A stretch of 64,000 nucleotides of DNA from Zychaea mexicana (taxonomy: Eukaryota > Mucoromycota > Mucoromycetes > Mucorales > Lichtheimiaceae): assembly GCF_025766255.1 (NCBI RefSeq), contig NW_026516666.1, forward strand, positions 434,001-498,000. The letters run 5' to 3'. Of the stretch, positions 1 to 12,200 are shown piece by piece; position 1 is the stretch's first letter, and every line of letters begins with the position of its first letter. Under the pieces are notes generated by a model. It ran no database searches. It saw nothing but the letters and a program-made list of their open reading frames with translations, and was not told where the DNA came from. Made by a program: the position numbers and the translations under genes.

Positions 1-836
1 AATGTAATTTTAGTTTTCTTTTCTCGGTATAACCAATATAAGCCCGAGGCATATATTCTTTCGTTTGTCCAAGGTCACAACAAAGAAGAACATATAAGAA
101 AGTTAGATATTACCTTGGAGGCAATAGAGCCGAGAGCAATGCGGGCGACCGACGACATGTCAAATATAGTGCAAAGGGTTATATTGGAAGCTGGGGTGTG
201 GTTTCCGATGGCAAAAAAACACAAAGCGGTGCTTTCTGAATGGGGGTGACATCACCCTGGACCCGAATTTTTTTTTCTTTTCTTTCTGAGAGGAGGGGAT
301 CCTTGTAAGCCAATCAGGTCCGAGTCTAATTTATTACCCGAATAAACTTCGTTATTTTTTTTTGAAGCATCCGCTGTACGCTTTGATGCTTGACATTGTA
401 TCTCGTATGTTGTGTCATTAGATAGTGCCAGTATCTGGTTATAAGGGGTCAGGAAAGAAAAGCGCAAGTAGTGAATTTACATCTACATTACGTTAAATGA
501 TACGAGATTTTGTTCAAGCTTTGAGAGTGAGTAAAAACGTTCTTGTATGAATAAATGCTATCAGAACGCCCAGTTTGACAAAAGGGAAGAACAGCTTGGG
601 AATTAGCAAGTCTTTAGTTTGTATAACCAAGTGTCCTCGTGAGCAGCTGCATAAATTTAAGCAGTTGCTGTATAACAGCAACGGTATAACAACGCCGTTG
701 TATAGTAACTAATTATTCGTTTAAAGCCATAGCAATAGTTGGTAGAAAATAAACTTAGTTACGGCATACACCTAGCTTACTTGCTCGTCTATATGTCTAT
801 TGTATATTTGTCCATAAAAAGTACAGAACTCAGTCC
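1..836. other. Intergenic stretch, no gene recognised
   Basis: No reading frame here has splice signals or family resemblance. Short open frames on the minus strand near 250-470 have low-complexity, basic composition and no recognisable domain. The last 100 bases probably belong to the promoter of the sirtuin gene. The left neighbour lies outside the window. Confidence 0.5.
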
Positions 837-844
837 TATATAAA
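837..844 (+). promoter_or_regulatory. Putative TATA box of the sirtuin gene
   Basis: The octamer TATATAAA lies 83 bases upstream of the proposed sirtuin ATG at 927. That spacing is reasonable for a fungal core promoter with a short 5' leader. Assigned on sequence and position only. Confidence 0.4.
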
Positions 845-926
845 CGAAGGCAGGAGACGGGACTACCCGATTTTCTGCTCGTTATAGACCAATATACACA
901 CATACATATATAGATAATACCACTTT

Positions 927-2236
927 ATGGTGCGTGCTTCACCATTAACCCTTTTCCAACGCTGTTTAGCAGTTCATGGTGCTGCAGCTAATAAAGTATG
1001 GACGGCTACTATCAAAATACCGGAATTAAAAGAAACAGTAGTATCGTCCTCCATTCCGGACATTCGTGAAAACTTGGACGAAGCTGCTCGATTAGTTGCC
1101 GATTACCTCAAAATGTATAAAGGGCGAACATTGGTGATCACAGGTGCAGGTAAAATAAAAACAACAAAATGCGATATGGCCCGAACATAATAAAAGAATG
1201 GCGTAATGTAATTGAATTGAGCTAATTAACAATAAGAGTCTGCTATTGATTAATATTATAGGCGTATCGACGGATTCCGGCATACCGGATTATCGTGGTG
1301 ATGAGGTGCGTGGTGTACATTGACCAGCAACTTTTGAAGCAAACAATGTTGTTCAAACTAAACTCATTACAACTAGGGAACTTATATAAAAAACCCCAAA
1401 CATCGTCCTATCCTTTTTCAAGAACTTGTGTCGTCGGATATGTTTCGCAGGAGATACTGGGCTGTGAGTTTTAGGCAACAGTAGGGCATACTGCGTATCT
1501 GTGGCGCTGACTCGCTGTGTATCATTGCGATTATTGTTGATAGAGAGCATTTATGGGATGGGGAGAAATGGCCAAAGCACGGCCGAATCCAACACACGAT
1601 ATCCTTGCATGGCTCATGCAACACAATTACGTCCCAGACCTTATAACACAAAACGTAGACTACTTACATCGACGAGCAGCAGCAGCAGCAGCACTCGAGC
1701 ATAGCAAAGAACGTAGCGACCGTATTGTAGAGCTACACGGCACATTGTTCCGTGTCGAATGTCTCGACTGTCACAACATGGTGGATCGACAGGATTACCA
1801 ACGCCGACTGTTTTCACGCAATCCATCGTGGGCAACACTGTTGACCAGTGGCGAAAAGCTCAAGGTCAATCCAGACGGCGACGTGGAATTATCAGATAGC
1901 ATGTCGTATGCCGATTTCGATATCCCACCTTGCACAAGCTGCGCCAGCCGTCGCATGAAGCCTCAGGTTGTGTTTTTCGGTGAGAATATCAAGCCGCATG
2001 TCACAAGTGCAGCCGAAGCGATGGTGCGGCAGTCGGACGCCGTATTCATCGTTGGGTCGTCGTTGGCAACGTATTCGTCGTATCGATTGGTGCGTCTGGC
2101 AAGTGAACTGCAGAAGCCAGTGGGCATTCTTTGTAAAGGCAGCACTCGAGCGGATGCCCTGGCTGCTTGGAAAGTCGGCATGGGGTGCACGCCGGTGTTG
2201 CAACGAGTGCAACAGCTATTAAAAGAGCAGGAATAA
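927..2236 (+). CDS. SIRT4-like class II sirtuin (NAD-dependent protein deacylase)
   Basis: Sirtuins use NAD+ to remove acyl groups, or to transfer ADP-ribose, from/to protein lysines; the SIRT4 branch is mitochondrial. Proposed exons: 927-1149, 1262-1305, 1377-1463 and 1544-2236, giving 348 aa. All phases join cleanly: GAG|VSTDSGIPDYRG at residues 73-87, then GTYIKNPKHRP, then RRYWA|RAFMGWGEM, which closely resembles the SIRT4 YWARNFVGW block. Visible active-site parts are TQNVD (153-157), the catalytic His in ELHG (His183), two zinc-binding C-x2-C pairs (Cys191/194 and Cys248/251), FFGEN and the GSSL NAD loop. The N-terminus before the Rossmann fold is about 65 residues, consistent with a mitochondrial presequence, but I did not verify this. 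An alanine run (about residues 162-167) follows the TQNVD motif. The start is the first in-frame ATG after the TATA box. The KDM5 gene begins 400 bases downstream on the same strand. Confidence 0.9.
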
Positions 2237-2346
2237 AGAAAATAGACCTTTGTTTTGGGGCCATTGAGAGGATGATACACGCACACACACAATAAAAAAA
2301 GTAGCGAGCTGCAAGCCCTTAAATTCGATTGGGCGGAAGTTTGAGG

Positions 2347-2465
2347 TTGAGTGGATGAGAGAGAAAGCGAGTGAGTGAGTGCGAGTGAGTGAGTGAGTGA
2401 GTGGAATAAGTTCGTTCGAATAACGGGCGAACACATCCAAAATCTCTGTCTCTCTCTCTCTCTTT
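2347..2465. repeat. GAGT and TC microsatellites between sirtuin and KDM5
   Basis: Imperfect GAGT/GAGA repeats (2355-2402) are followed by a TC tract (about 2447-2463), then pyrimidine-rich sequence up to the KDM5 start at 2635. The 398-base gap must contain both the sirtuin 3' end and the KDM5 promoter; no clear TATA box was seen. Confidence 0.7.
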
Positions 2466-2634
2466 TTTTCTTCTTTTCTCTCTTCCACTCTTTCACACTC
2501 TTTTTTTCAATTTTTATATTCGGCTAACCCTGCTGGTCTCAACAACTGGGAATTTCGCTTGCTACATTTGCGTCTACGAATTTTATTGCAATCTTTCTCT
2601 TCTCTTTCTCACTTTCTCTCCTGTGTGATGCGCA

Positions 2635-4320
2635 ATGAAGTCCATCAGCAGCAACAACCACCACCAGCACGATATTCTTTATAATACCAAGACAGCACCA
2701 CCAGCTGCTGCCACTAGAAATGCAGCAGCAGCAGCAGCACAAGCAACAGCACAAACACTAAAAGCACCAACCACGGGTGCTGCTGCTGCTGCTGCTGCTG
2801 CCAATAGTGATCATCGCAAAGGCATTGCGCTTGATCTCAAGACTGTCAAAACCACGTCCGAAGAACCCGAACGCACTCGCTCACGTATCTTTGGACTTCA
2901 GGAAGCCCCTACCTACTATCCCTCAGAAGAAGAGTTCAAAGAACCCATCAAATACATCCAGCAGATAAGACCAGAGGCTGAAAAATTTGGCATCGTCAAG
3001 ATTGTTCCGCCAAAGAGCTACAATCCAGCCTTTAGTTTGAATACAGAGGCAAGTGGTCTTGAACATACATACCGTCTCTCTCTCTCTCTCTCCCCTCATT
3101 TCGCAATGCTGTTTGCGATTAGCCTGTATGTCCTACATGTTTTGGTCAAACTAAATTTTTCTTTCATCTTTGTTTATCTTAAAAATAATCCCCCACCCAT
3201 CATTTTCCCCATTTTACCAGGAGTTCCGGTTTAGAACTCGCATTCAGAAGCTCAACAGTATGGAAGGCGAAACAAGGGCCAATGTGAATTATCTGGAACA
3301 GCTCTACAAGTTTCATCGACTCCATGGCCATCCGGTGAACAAAGTGCCTCAGCTGGACAAGCGACCCATTGACCTCTTTAAACTGAAAAAGGAGGTTGCC
3401 CAGCGGGGAGGCTACCACATTGTACGTTTGTGTGTGGAAATTTTTATATGAGAGAAAAAAAATCGCCTGACAATTTTCCGTTTCTCTCCATATCTTACAT
3501 ACTTCTTCCTACTGTTTATTGTTGCTTGTTCTAGGTTACCCAGCAGAAGAAATGGGCAGAGATCGGACGTATCCTTGGATACACGCGCAAACAATGCACG
3601 TCCATGTCCAATGCACTCAAGTCGGCTTACAACAAGGTGATCTTGCCCTATGAGGTGTGGCTTGCCCAGCACAAGCAAGACAGCGGCAAGCAGCCATCAT
3701 CCTCTAGCGTTGGTATGCGACGACAACCGTCTGATCAAGAAGGTACGAATGCCAGCAGCTAGACGCAATGACACGAAATAATATACAGGTTGACTAATCT
3801 CACTAATAAATAGAAGCATCCGCTTCGTCTCCTAGCAATGGCGGTCAAGCCTGTGAAATTTGCAACAGTGGCGAGAACGAAGAGGAAATCCTGCTTTGCG
3901 ACGGATGCGACCGTGGCTATCATATGTACTGTCTGACGCCAGCGCTCAACGCCGTTCCGAAATCAGATTGGTACTGTTTCAAATGTCTGACAGCCGCGGG
4001 CGGTGACTATGGCTTTGAAGACGGCGAAGAGTACACGCTCCAGGCTTTCCAAAAGGTGTGTGACAAGTTCAAGAGCGAATGGTTTGGCTCCAAGGGCCAG
4101 CACCCTACCTCCGAAGAAGACTGTGAGGAAGAGTTCTGGCGGCTTGTCGAAAATCCCCATGAAACTTGTGAAGTCGAGTACGGCGCAGATCTTCATAGCA
4201 CTCAGCACGGCAGGTAAAATGGTGCCCCCTTTCCACTACACCCCCACACCCCCTCCCCTTCTCCCCCCCCCCCAGGAAACACAAAATTCAGCTCAGTGTA
4301 ACCTGTTTTGGCAAAAGTCG

Positions 4321-4369
<49 letters not shown>

Positions 4370-7300
4370 CTCACTCACTCACGTTCTATCCTAGTGGATT
4401 TGCGCCACTGGAAAGACGGCCGGATGGTCGATTTGTCAATGAACCGTGGAACCTGAACATGATCCCGATCCTGCCCCAGTCGCTGTTCACGCACATCAAG
4501 ACAGACATCAGCGGCATGATGGTGCCTTGGCTGTACATCGGCATGTGCTTTTCGGCGTTTTGCTGGCACAATGAGGACCACTACACCTATTCCATCAACT
4601 ACATGCATTGGGGCGAGACAAAGACATGGTACGGCGTACCTGGAAGCGACACTGCCCAGTTTGAAGAGACAATGAAGGCCGCAGTGCCCGAATTATTCGA
4701 GCAACAGCCAGATCTGTTGTTCCAACTCGTGACCATGTTGAGCCCTGAGCGCCTGTTGAAAGAGAACGTCAATGTTTATGCAGTGGATCAGCGTCCTGGC
4801 CAGTTTGTGGTCACTTTTCCGAAAGCATATCATTCCGGTTTCAACCATGGTGTAAGTTTTTAACTGTAGCTGTTCCTGCTTCGTACTGCATCCATCCATC
4901 GATCGATCACGCTTGTACTCATCCATCGTCGTTGTCTTTTCTCCAATGGAATAGTTTAATTTCTGTGAGGCCGTCAACTTTGCCCCAATGGAATGGGTCG
5001 ACTCCGGTCTGGAATGTGCGAAACGCTATCAGCAGTACCGCCGCCAACCATGCTTCTCGCACGACGAATTGTTGGTGACAGCCATGCGTGAAGACCACTC
5101 TATCGAAACTGCTAGCTGGCTCAAGGACGCGCTCGTAGACATGCAGCAGCGAGAAATGGCATTGCGTAATAAATTATTGAAAAAGTATCCCAAGATCCAC
5201 ACCATCATAGAAGACGTCGAATTACCCGAAGACCAGCAGCAGTGCGTCTTTTGTAACGCGTATGCGTACCTGTCGCATATTACTTGTGAATGCACGAACA
5301 AAGTCTCATGTCTTGAGCATCTTACTGATGTAAGTTTTCCCTTGTGTTACCGATCTCTAAAACACAAAAAAGTTTAATTCCTTACTTGTTCTATAAACAA
5401 CAGCTGTGCACGTGCGACCCGTCAAAGAAAACACTCTGCCTTCGCTTCTCGGAAGATCAGCTGAACGAGATGGTCCAAACAACTGCCAGTCGTGCATGTG
5501 TTCCCTCCGCTTGGAGTGACAAAGTGCGGGAAACGTTGAGCACCCAATCTGCACCCACATTGAAAACCCTTCGACAATTCGTGACCGAAGCCGAAAAATT
5601 ATCTGTCCCGAACGAGGAAGCACGCTGGCTTCGCGAGTTTTTGACTCAGGTCACCCATTGGTTGGAAGAGGCTAGCAAGTACATTATCCGTAAGCACCAG
5701 CATCGACGCCGTGACAGCAGAGACCACAACAACAACAACAACAACAACACAAAACTCTACACCGGCGAAAAGTACAACCGTATCAAGCATCTTCTCGAAC
5801 AAGTGTCAAAAATGTCATTTGACGCACCCGAGATCGGCATGCTTGAAGATACGCTCAAGACCCTGACGGATGCAAAGAATACGGCAACGCATGTACTCAA
5901 CGACCCTTCTGCATCGCTGAAAGATTTCAAGGAGGCGTATGAGTTTGGACACAATCTTGGTGCTGATTTCCCTGAGATGCAGCAGCTAGAGTTGAACGTG
6001 AAACGGCGTGAATGGAACGAACGTGCGCCTGCAGCGGTCAACAATCCTGCGACAGAGTATACTGAGTTAACAGAGCTGATCGAACAAGCGAAGCAATGTC
6101 ATGTGGCCGAGAACGATCCCACGTATCTCGCTTTGGTTGCCAAGGAAAAGCGCGGCATGGAATGGATCCAGCAAGCCGAACCTTTGTTGAAAGCGTCCAA
6201 GACAACCATCACCATGGAAAGCATTCAAGATGTAATGCATGCTGCGCATCAAAACGACGTTCCCCGCGTACCGCATCTGTACAGCGCAGTACACGACCTT
6301 GCCACGCGAGCAACCGATACTGTCAAAGATGTCAATCGGCTTTTGGAACGCGCCCGCACAGCACTGACACTAAGCGAACGACCCTCAGCAACGGAACTGC
6401 ACCGTCTATTGAAATCAATCCGCACGCTCCCTATTCGTGTTGACGGTGCTGAAACATTACAGGCTGAAGCCGCCAAGATCGATGCGTGGCTGGTGCAGGT
6501 CAAGAAATCGTTCAACATGACGTCGCGCACGCAACAAAAGAACTCCTTGGAGCCCCTGTTGGACGATATTCTAGAAAACGTCGAAACGATCACTGACAAC
6601 AAGGAAAATGACGTGTACTGCCTATGCCGCACGCCCGAATCAGGTCTGATGATTGAATGTGACTTGTGTCATGAATGGTACCATGGTCCGTGCGTCAAAG
6701 TGTCACGTCGTGAAGCCAAGGCACAAACTTCATATGTGTGTCCCGTTTGCGACGGCAGCCAGACAATTCCCCATGCATCCAAGGAACGTGCTCGATTAGA
6801 AGATGTGTTGCAATTGCTTGAAGAAGCTGGGAAACTGTTGTTTGTGCCCAAGGCACATGCCATCTTGGCCGATATTGCCAGTCGCATGCAGGCTTTCCGA
6901 AGCAAGGTTCAGGCATTCTGTCGATCCAAGACGCACCTAGGTATAGAAGATATTGACATGATCAAGAAGCATCTGCGTGAACTCGAAGGTCTTGAGATTG
7001 TGTTGCAGGATGAAACCGAGTTTTTGCGGCGCAAGGTACAATCATTATCGCCCGTGTCACCTCAGTCGTCGTCGATATCGTCTTCTTCATCATCACCCGT
7101 GGTACAGCGTGTGCCATCCTTGACAGCTGCAAGCTGGACAAATGGCTCAACAACAACAACAACGACGACGACGACATCTATGGAAATTGACACCCAGGAT
7201 CACGATCGCACAGTACCGTCGGCGACCTCATCACCAACAGCAGCAACAACAGTTGCATCGCCGTCATTAGCACGACCCTCACCTCAACCCGATGCCGTGT

Positions 7301-7647
7301 ATTGCATCTGTCGACAGCCAGCTACGAACTCTCAAATGATTGCTTGTGACACCTGTCATGATTGGTTCCATCTCGGCTGTGTCAACTTGACAAGCTCTAT
7401 GCTACCCAACATTGATCGTTACGCATGTCCAAACTGCATTGCCAACAAACGATCCAGTAATGGCAGCAGCAACGGCAGTAGGCCTATTATTAAACTGACC
7501 GTCAAACCACCAGCGCCCCCATCGCCAACCAAACAAAAGCGCAAGTTGACAGCTATCACGAGTGGTAATGCTGCAGCACCTTGTGAGAATGGACGATCAC
7601 CAAAGCAACAAAAGCGAAGGTCTGTTAGCGTTGATTTGCTGCCTCAA

Positions 7648-7679
<32 letters not shown>

Positions 7680-7953
7680 ATTGCAACCACAGCCTCAGCC
7701 ATCACCATCACCACAACCGCAGCATCGTAATCATAACCATCATCCACACCATCCCCATCACCATAGTCGCAATCATTACAACAACCTATATCAATCGTCA
7801 CCAGCACCAGCATCGGCTGTACCGACCCCTATAGCAGCTGCTGTTACACAATCCTCAGTACCACAACCATCCTCAACAGAGCAACAACAACAACAACATG
7901 CTGCATGGCTTGCTTCAAGCATACCATCAGCCTCTACGCTGGCCGAACAATAA
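2635..7953 (+). CDS. KDM5/JARID1-type histone H3K4 demethylase
   Basis: Fe(II)/2-oxoglutarate-dependent demethylase acting on methylated H3 lysine 4 in chromatin (activity inferred from family). Proposed exons: 2635-3048, 3221-3421, 3535-3742, 3814-4213, 4395-4851, 4955-5329 and 5404-7953, giving 1534 aa. Domain order is complete for the family: JmjN (about 90-131), ARID DNA-binding domain (about 150-255), PHD1 (about 288-334), JmjC (about 427-570), C5HC2 zinc finger (about 655-705), a long helical PLU-1-like region, PHD2 (about 1089-1138) and PHD3 (about 1317-1366). The metal ligands His466 and Glu468 are in CWHNEDH and the third ligand, His554, is in YHSGFNHG, so it should be active. The N-terminus is Ala/Gln-rich and the C-terminus is a Gln/His/Pro tail. 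Intron 1 appears to use a GC donor (GCAAGT at 3049). Intron 4 holds a long CA repeat. The alternative, an inactive Jumonji protein, is unlikely because all three ligands are present. Confidence 0.95.
4322..4366. repeat. (CA)n microsatellite inside KDM5 intron 4
   Basis: About 22 CA units sit in the 181-base intron 4214-4394, close to its acceptor at 4393-4394. A run of C residues lies just upstream (about 4263-4273). Length variation here could affect splicing of the JmjC-encoding exon, but that is speculation. Confidence 0.85.
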
Positions 7954-9258
7954 AAGCCTTAGTAGCCTATATAAAACCCTCCAACCAAAAAAAAAAATTA
8001 ATAGTTCCTGTCTCTCTCCCTCACTTATTTTTTCCTCGTACTACTAAAATCTTCTTCCTCAGTCACTCTCCCTCCTCTCTTGTGTTTTTTTTTGTCCCTC
8101 TCGTCCACTCTTTTCTTATACTGTTCTATCCCTTTCTTCTTTGTTTTTGTTGTCTCTGTATATACGTAGTAGTTTTCTATAATCCGGTGTTGGCGGTCTC
8201 TTTTGGAATAATTTACCTTGACGTTTGGGTCTTTTAACAACATGATACTTCATATAAATGTAAAATGGGTTTTATTTTGCAAAGCTCGTTCAGACATACT
8301 AAATCCTTCATAATAATGGTACATATAGTGAATATTATTGGCAAAGATAGATCCAGAAATAGTGGCTTTTGGCTACATGTTTCGATACAAATGATGCCGT
8401 CCATATGTAGCATGTGGCCCAAAAATGATATAGACATCATACTGTACTATCGTACCCGCTAGTCTGAAATGTCTTATGGACTTTTACTGCACTCAAAGGT
8501 TAAGCTTATCACTGATAAAAACCAACAACTGATCCTCCCGCGACACAGTTGTAAGTAAATAAGCTTATCTGTAGCAAAGCCTGAACAGCCTGTTGTTAAT
8601 ACATACTGGCACTTTACAAAAGAAAATCTTAGAGAATTACCATTCACTGATTCTCTACTACATATCTGATTGTGCAATCAGTATATTAACAGTATATACA
8701 CGGTCTTTTACTATGTAGCCGTACTAAGAGAGTCGACGCCAAGTTCGAAATATACGATCGTTCTCGGAAAAGCAAAGCCATTACTATTATGACTCAACCG
8801 AGACATGACCAAGCATGATGTTTTTAAGAGTTGACTGAATAAATCAGCGGTGAACAAGCACCTGCATACTTTACGTTGCACAAAACAACGACAAATTTGC
8901 GCAACAATAAAACGGAAACACAATGATCATGCTCTGGACCGTGCACCACATCAGTTTATTGTCACTAGAAATCATTCATTAGAATGATAGCTGATGGCAA
9001 CAAGCTACTTCAAAAGTATAAACACAAGTTATGTCTTCTCTAGTGTGGTTATCGTGTACTGTGACCGATGCTAATGTAGCAACGTGGTCCTCACCACTAT
9101 AAACTAATAAGTAAGAACCTTTGCAGCAGGCCCCAACTCCAAATGCGGAAATTCAACATGCTGTGCTAATAATCTTGCACTAACTCCATCGCATTTCTCT
9201 AATAGCAGTAGTCTTTTTTATTTTCGCTTTTTATTCTTTCCTGTCAAAAGAATATACA
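7954..9258. other. Intergenic region between KDM5 and the Pan1-like gene
   Basis: The first 250 bases are pyrimidine-rich and probably the KDM5 3' UTR. The rest is AT-rich, with short open frames on both strands (for example around 8265-8460 and 8711-8923) lacking splice context or recognisable protein features. No RNA gene was recognised. Confidence 0.5.
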
Positions 9259-12200
9259 ATGTATACCACAATGGGGCAATCTGCCCCTACCATGGGCGCA
9301 TCTAATCCTTCCGGAGGTTTCCAATCGTTCCTACAACTTTCTTTTTTTCTTGATACAGCTGTATGTTTTTTTCTAAACTAACGGCCACTGAATGTAGGAA
9401 TCCGCCTTAGCTTCATTAACCCTGCCGACCAAGCAAAGTTCGAAGACCTGTTTACTCGTGCAGCAGCATCCTCCGGAGGCAACAATTTGCCCGGTAAGTG
9501 GGTTATTGTAGTTTGGACGCAATCTCCAAGTTCTGCTTTTCAGTTTATGGTTTCCTCGTACGTCTCGTTTTTTTTTAAAGCTCATCATCTTTTTTTTTAT
9601 TGGGTTAATACCAGCCATGGCTGCACGCGACATTCTTACTCGATCGAGACTCGACAATGACTCCCTCGCCAAAATTTGGTAATTACGCCATTATGATTCT
9701 TAAACATCCTTTTTGAGATGTCCGGTGATAAAGCGTGAATTAAGAAACTGAACGTGGGGTTAATAGGGATTTGTGCTCGATTGCGAATGCGCCGCACTTG
9801 ACGTTTCCTGAGTTCGCAGTAGCAATGTACTTGACGTCCGAAAAGCTTAGGGGGAAGCTAGTTCCGAACGCGCTTCCACCTGCTATCCGTGAAGAAACCG
9901 AACTGGCCATGGCAACACTTGCATCCAAGCAAGGTTCTACTCCATCGACACCACAACAAATCCAACCGCTACATACTTCGTTCATGCAGCCACAGCAGCC
10001 TATGATGACAGGCATGCCACCGCCACAACCACAACAGTCCATGATGACCGGTATGCCACCACAGCATCAACAACAACAACAACAACAACAACAGCAACCA
10101 TTTTCCAACGCGTCGTTCCAGAACCTGATGCACCCATCCAATTTGTCGGTACCGCTTCAAACGCCACTTCGCACTGGTATTGCACCTCCAATGCACAGCA
10201 ACAACAACACACCAAGACTTGGAAACCAGGACTTTGCGAGCAAAATGATGCCCAATCAATCGGGTGGTCTGCCCAACTTCCTGGGTGGACGGTCCTCAGC
10301 ATCAGGGTTTTCATGGAAAATCAGTCCAGAGGAGAAGCAACGTTACCGCGAGATTTTCCGGGCATGGGTTGTTCCTGGAGAAGACTACATGTCGGGCGAA
10401 GCTGCAAGAGGTGCATTGATGCAGTCGCAGCTTCCGGAACAGGATCTGATGAGAATCTGGGGATTGGTGGACAAGGATAACAATGGCAGTTTGGACGAGG
10501 ACGAGTTTGCGATTGCTATGCATTTGATCTATCGCAGATTGAATGGTTTTGATATCCCTTCGGTATTACCCACCGAACTCGCGCCCCCATCAAGCGTTTT
10601 GAAAAAGTTTGTCTTGGGTCGTCAAGTGAATCGCCCAGCCCCGTCATTTTCGCGTGATTCACCTCAAGAACAGCAACAACAACAACGCTCTCCAGCAACT
10701 TCGCCACAGCAAGATCGTGATGGTGGCCAGGGTGGATATGTCTCCAGTGCACGTAGAAAGGGCCCTGCCAGCCGCTTTATGTCTTCCGCCGCAGCGCGTC
10801 CAAGAATGCAGTCGTATGATGAAGAAGACGAGGATGATTACAGAGAACAAGAGGACCCAGCATTGGAGGAGCTGCGTCACCAAATTGCAGAAACGAAGGT
10901 GGCATTGGATAGAGCGACGCGATCTAAGGCATCACGGCAACAGGAGTATTCGAGCAGCCGGTACTCGACCGAGGAACTGAAAGAAAAGATCCGCAAGACG
11001 CAGGAGGAACTTACTCGGGCATCAAGATCTAACCCCAAATACTTTGAGAACCAAGAGATTTTGCTGGATTTGTTGGAGTCACAAAAGACTCTTCAGGACG
11101 AGATTCAATACCTGTGCAACCGTGACATTCCGGTGCTAGCACGACAGCTTCGTGGCGCTACGGCCGAACTCCGTGATACAAAGGTACGCTATGCCCGCAA
11201 GAACGACGGGTCCCAGGATTTCATGGCTTTTGTCGAGCCTACAGGCCCTGGTGGCATTGTCACCGAAAGTGATCGTGTGCGTGCCAAGGCCAAGGCGATG
11301 ATGGCGGCCCGCAGAGCCGGTACTTCCAGCACCAAGGATACGCAGTTTGAATTGCGTAAGGCTGAGCAAGAAAAAGAAGACTACGATCGCCAAGCCGATA
11401 CGTATGAACGTGATATGGAACGAGCCCGTGATTCACTCCGTGATCTGCGTGGCGATTTGCGTTATCTCAATACGTTGGTCGAATCGAAAACCGTTGTGAA
11501 TAAGAAGCGTTTTGACAAGGGACATGAGCTGCCTTATGAACTTCGACGTTTTGTTGAGCAATTGGAACGCGACTCTGCTTTGGATATCGCTACTTCGCCA
11601 CGATTCACGCCTTCAACGGCTAGTTATGGTGGTGGTGGTGGTAGCAGCTCCCACATTAAGTCAGCCGCCAGCCCTGCTGCCAGTAACCCGTCTACAGCGT
11701 CACGGAGTATGAGCAGCCCCAAACCAGCAGCTCCTGCTAAGCCAAGAACGGCTGAAGAAATTAAAAAAGAGGTAAATTGATGCTGAACGGGAGGGAAAAA
11801 CGTCAAGTTTGCTAAGACTGAAACATATGTTTGCAGGCTGAACGACGTGTGCAAGAGCGTCTGGCTGCATTACAAGCAAAGAGATCCCCATCGCGCTCGC
11901 CCAGACCTTCCGCGGCTAGCACCCCGTCACAAGCCAACGAGGATGCGTTGGCTGCGCAGAGTAAGTTGGTTTTATTTCCCGTATGAGATCCTATGATCCC
12001 ATCAACATAAGGGGTGTATTCTATCGTGTAAAAATTCATTCGATTGCTATGTTTTTGTATGGATAATAGGACGGTTACGTGATGCAGAGCAACAAGCACA
12101 GGCCAAGATCCGTGAAGGTGAATCGAGACGGGATGAAACCGAACGACAGCCTCGGGATTATGAGCGTGAGGCACGCGAAGCCGAAATGCAGCGTGTACAA

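Noticed and set aside
252..467. Minus-strand open frame near the left edge
   Set aside because: Low-complexity basic composition, no domain, no conserved motif.
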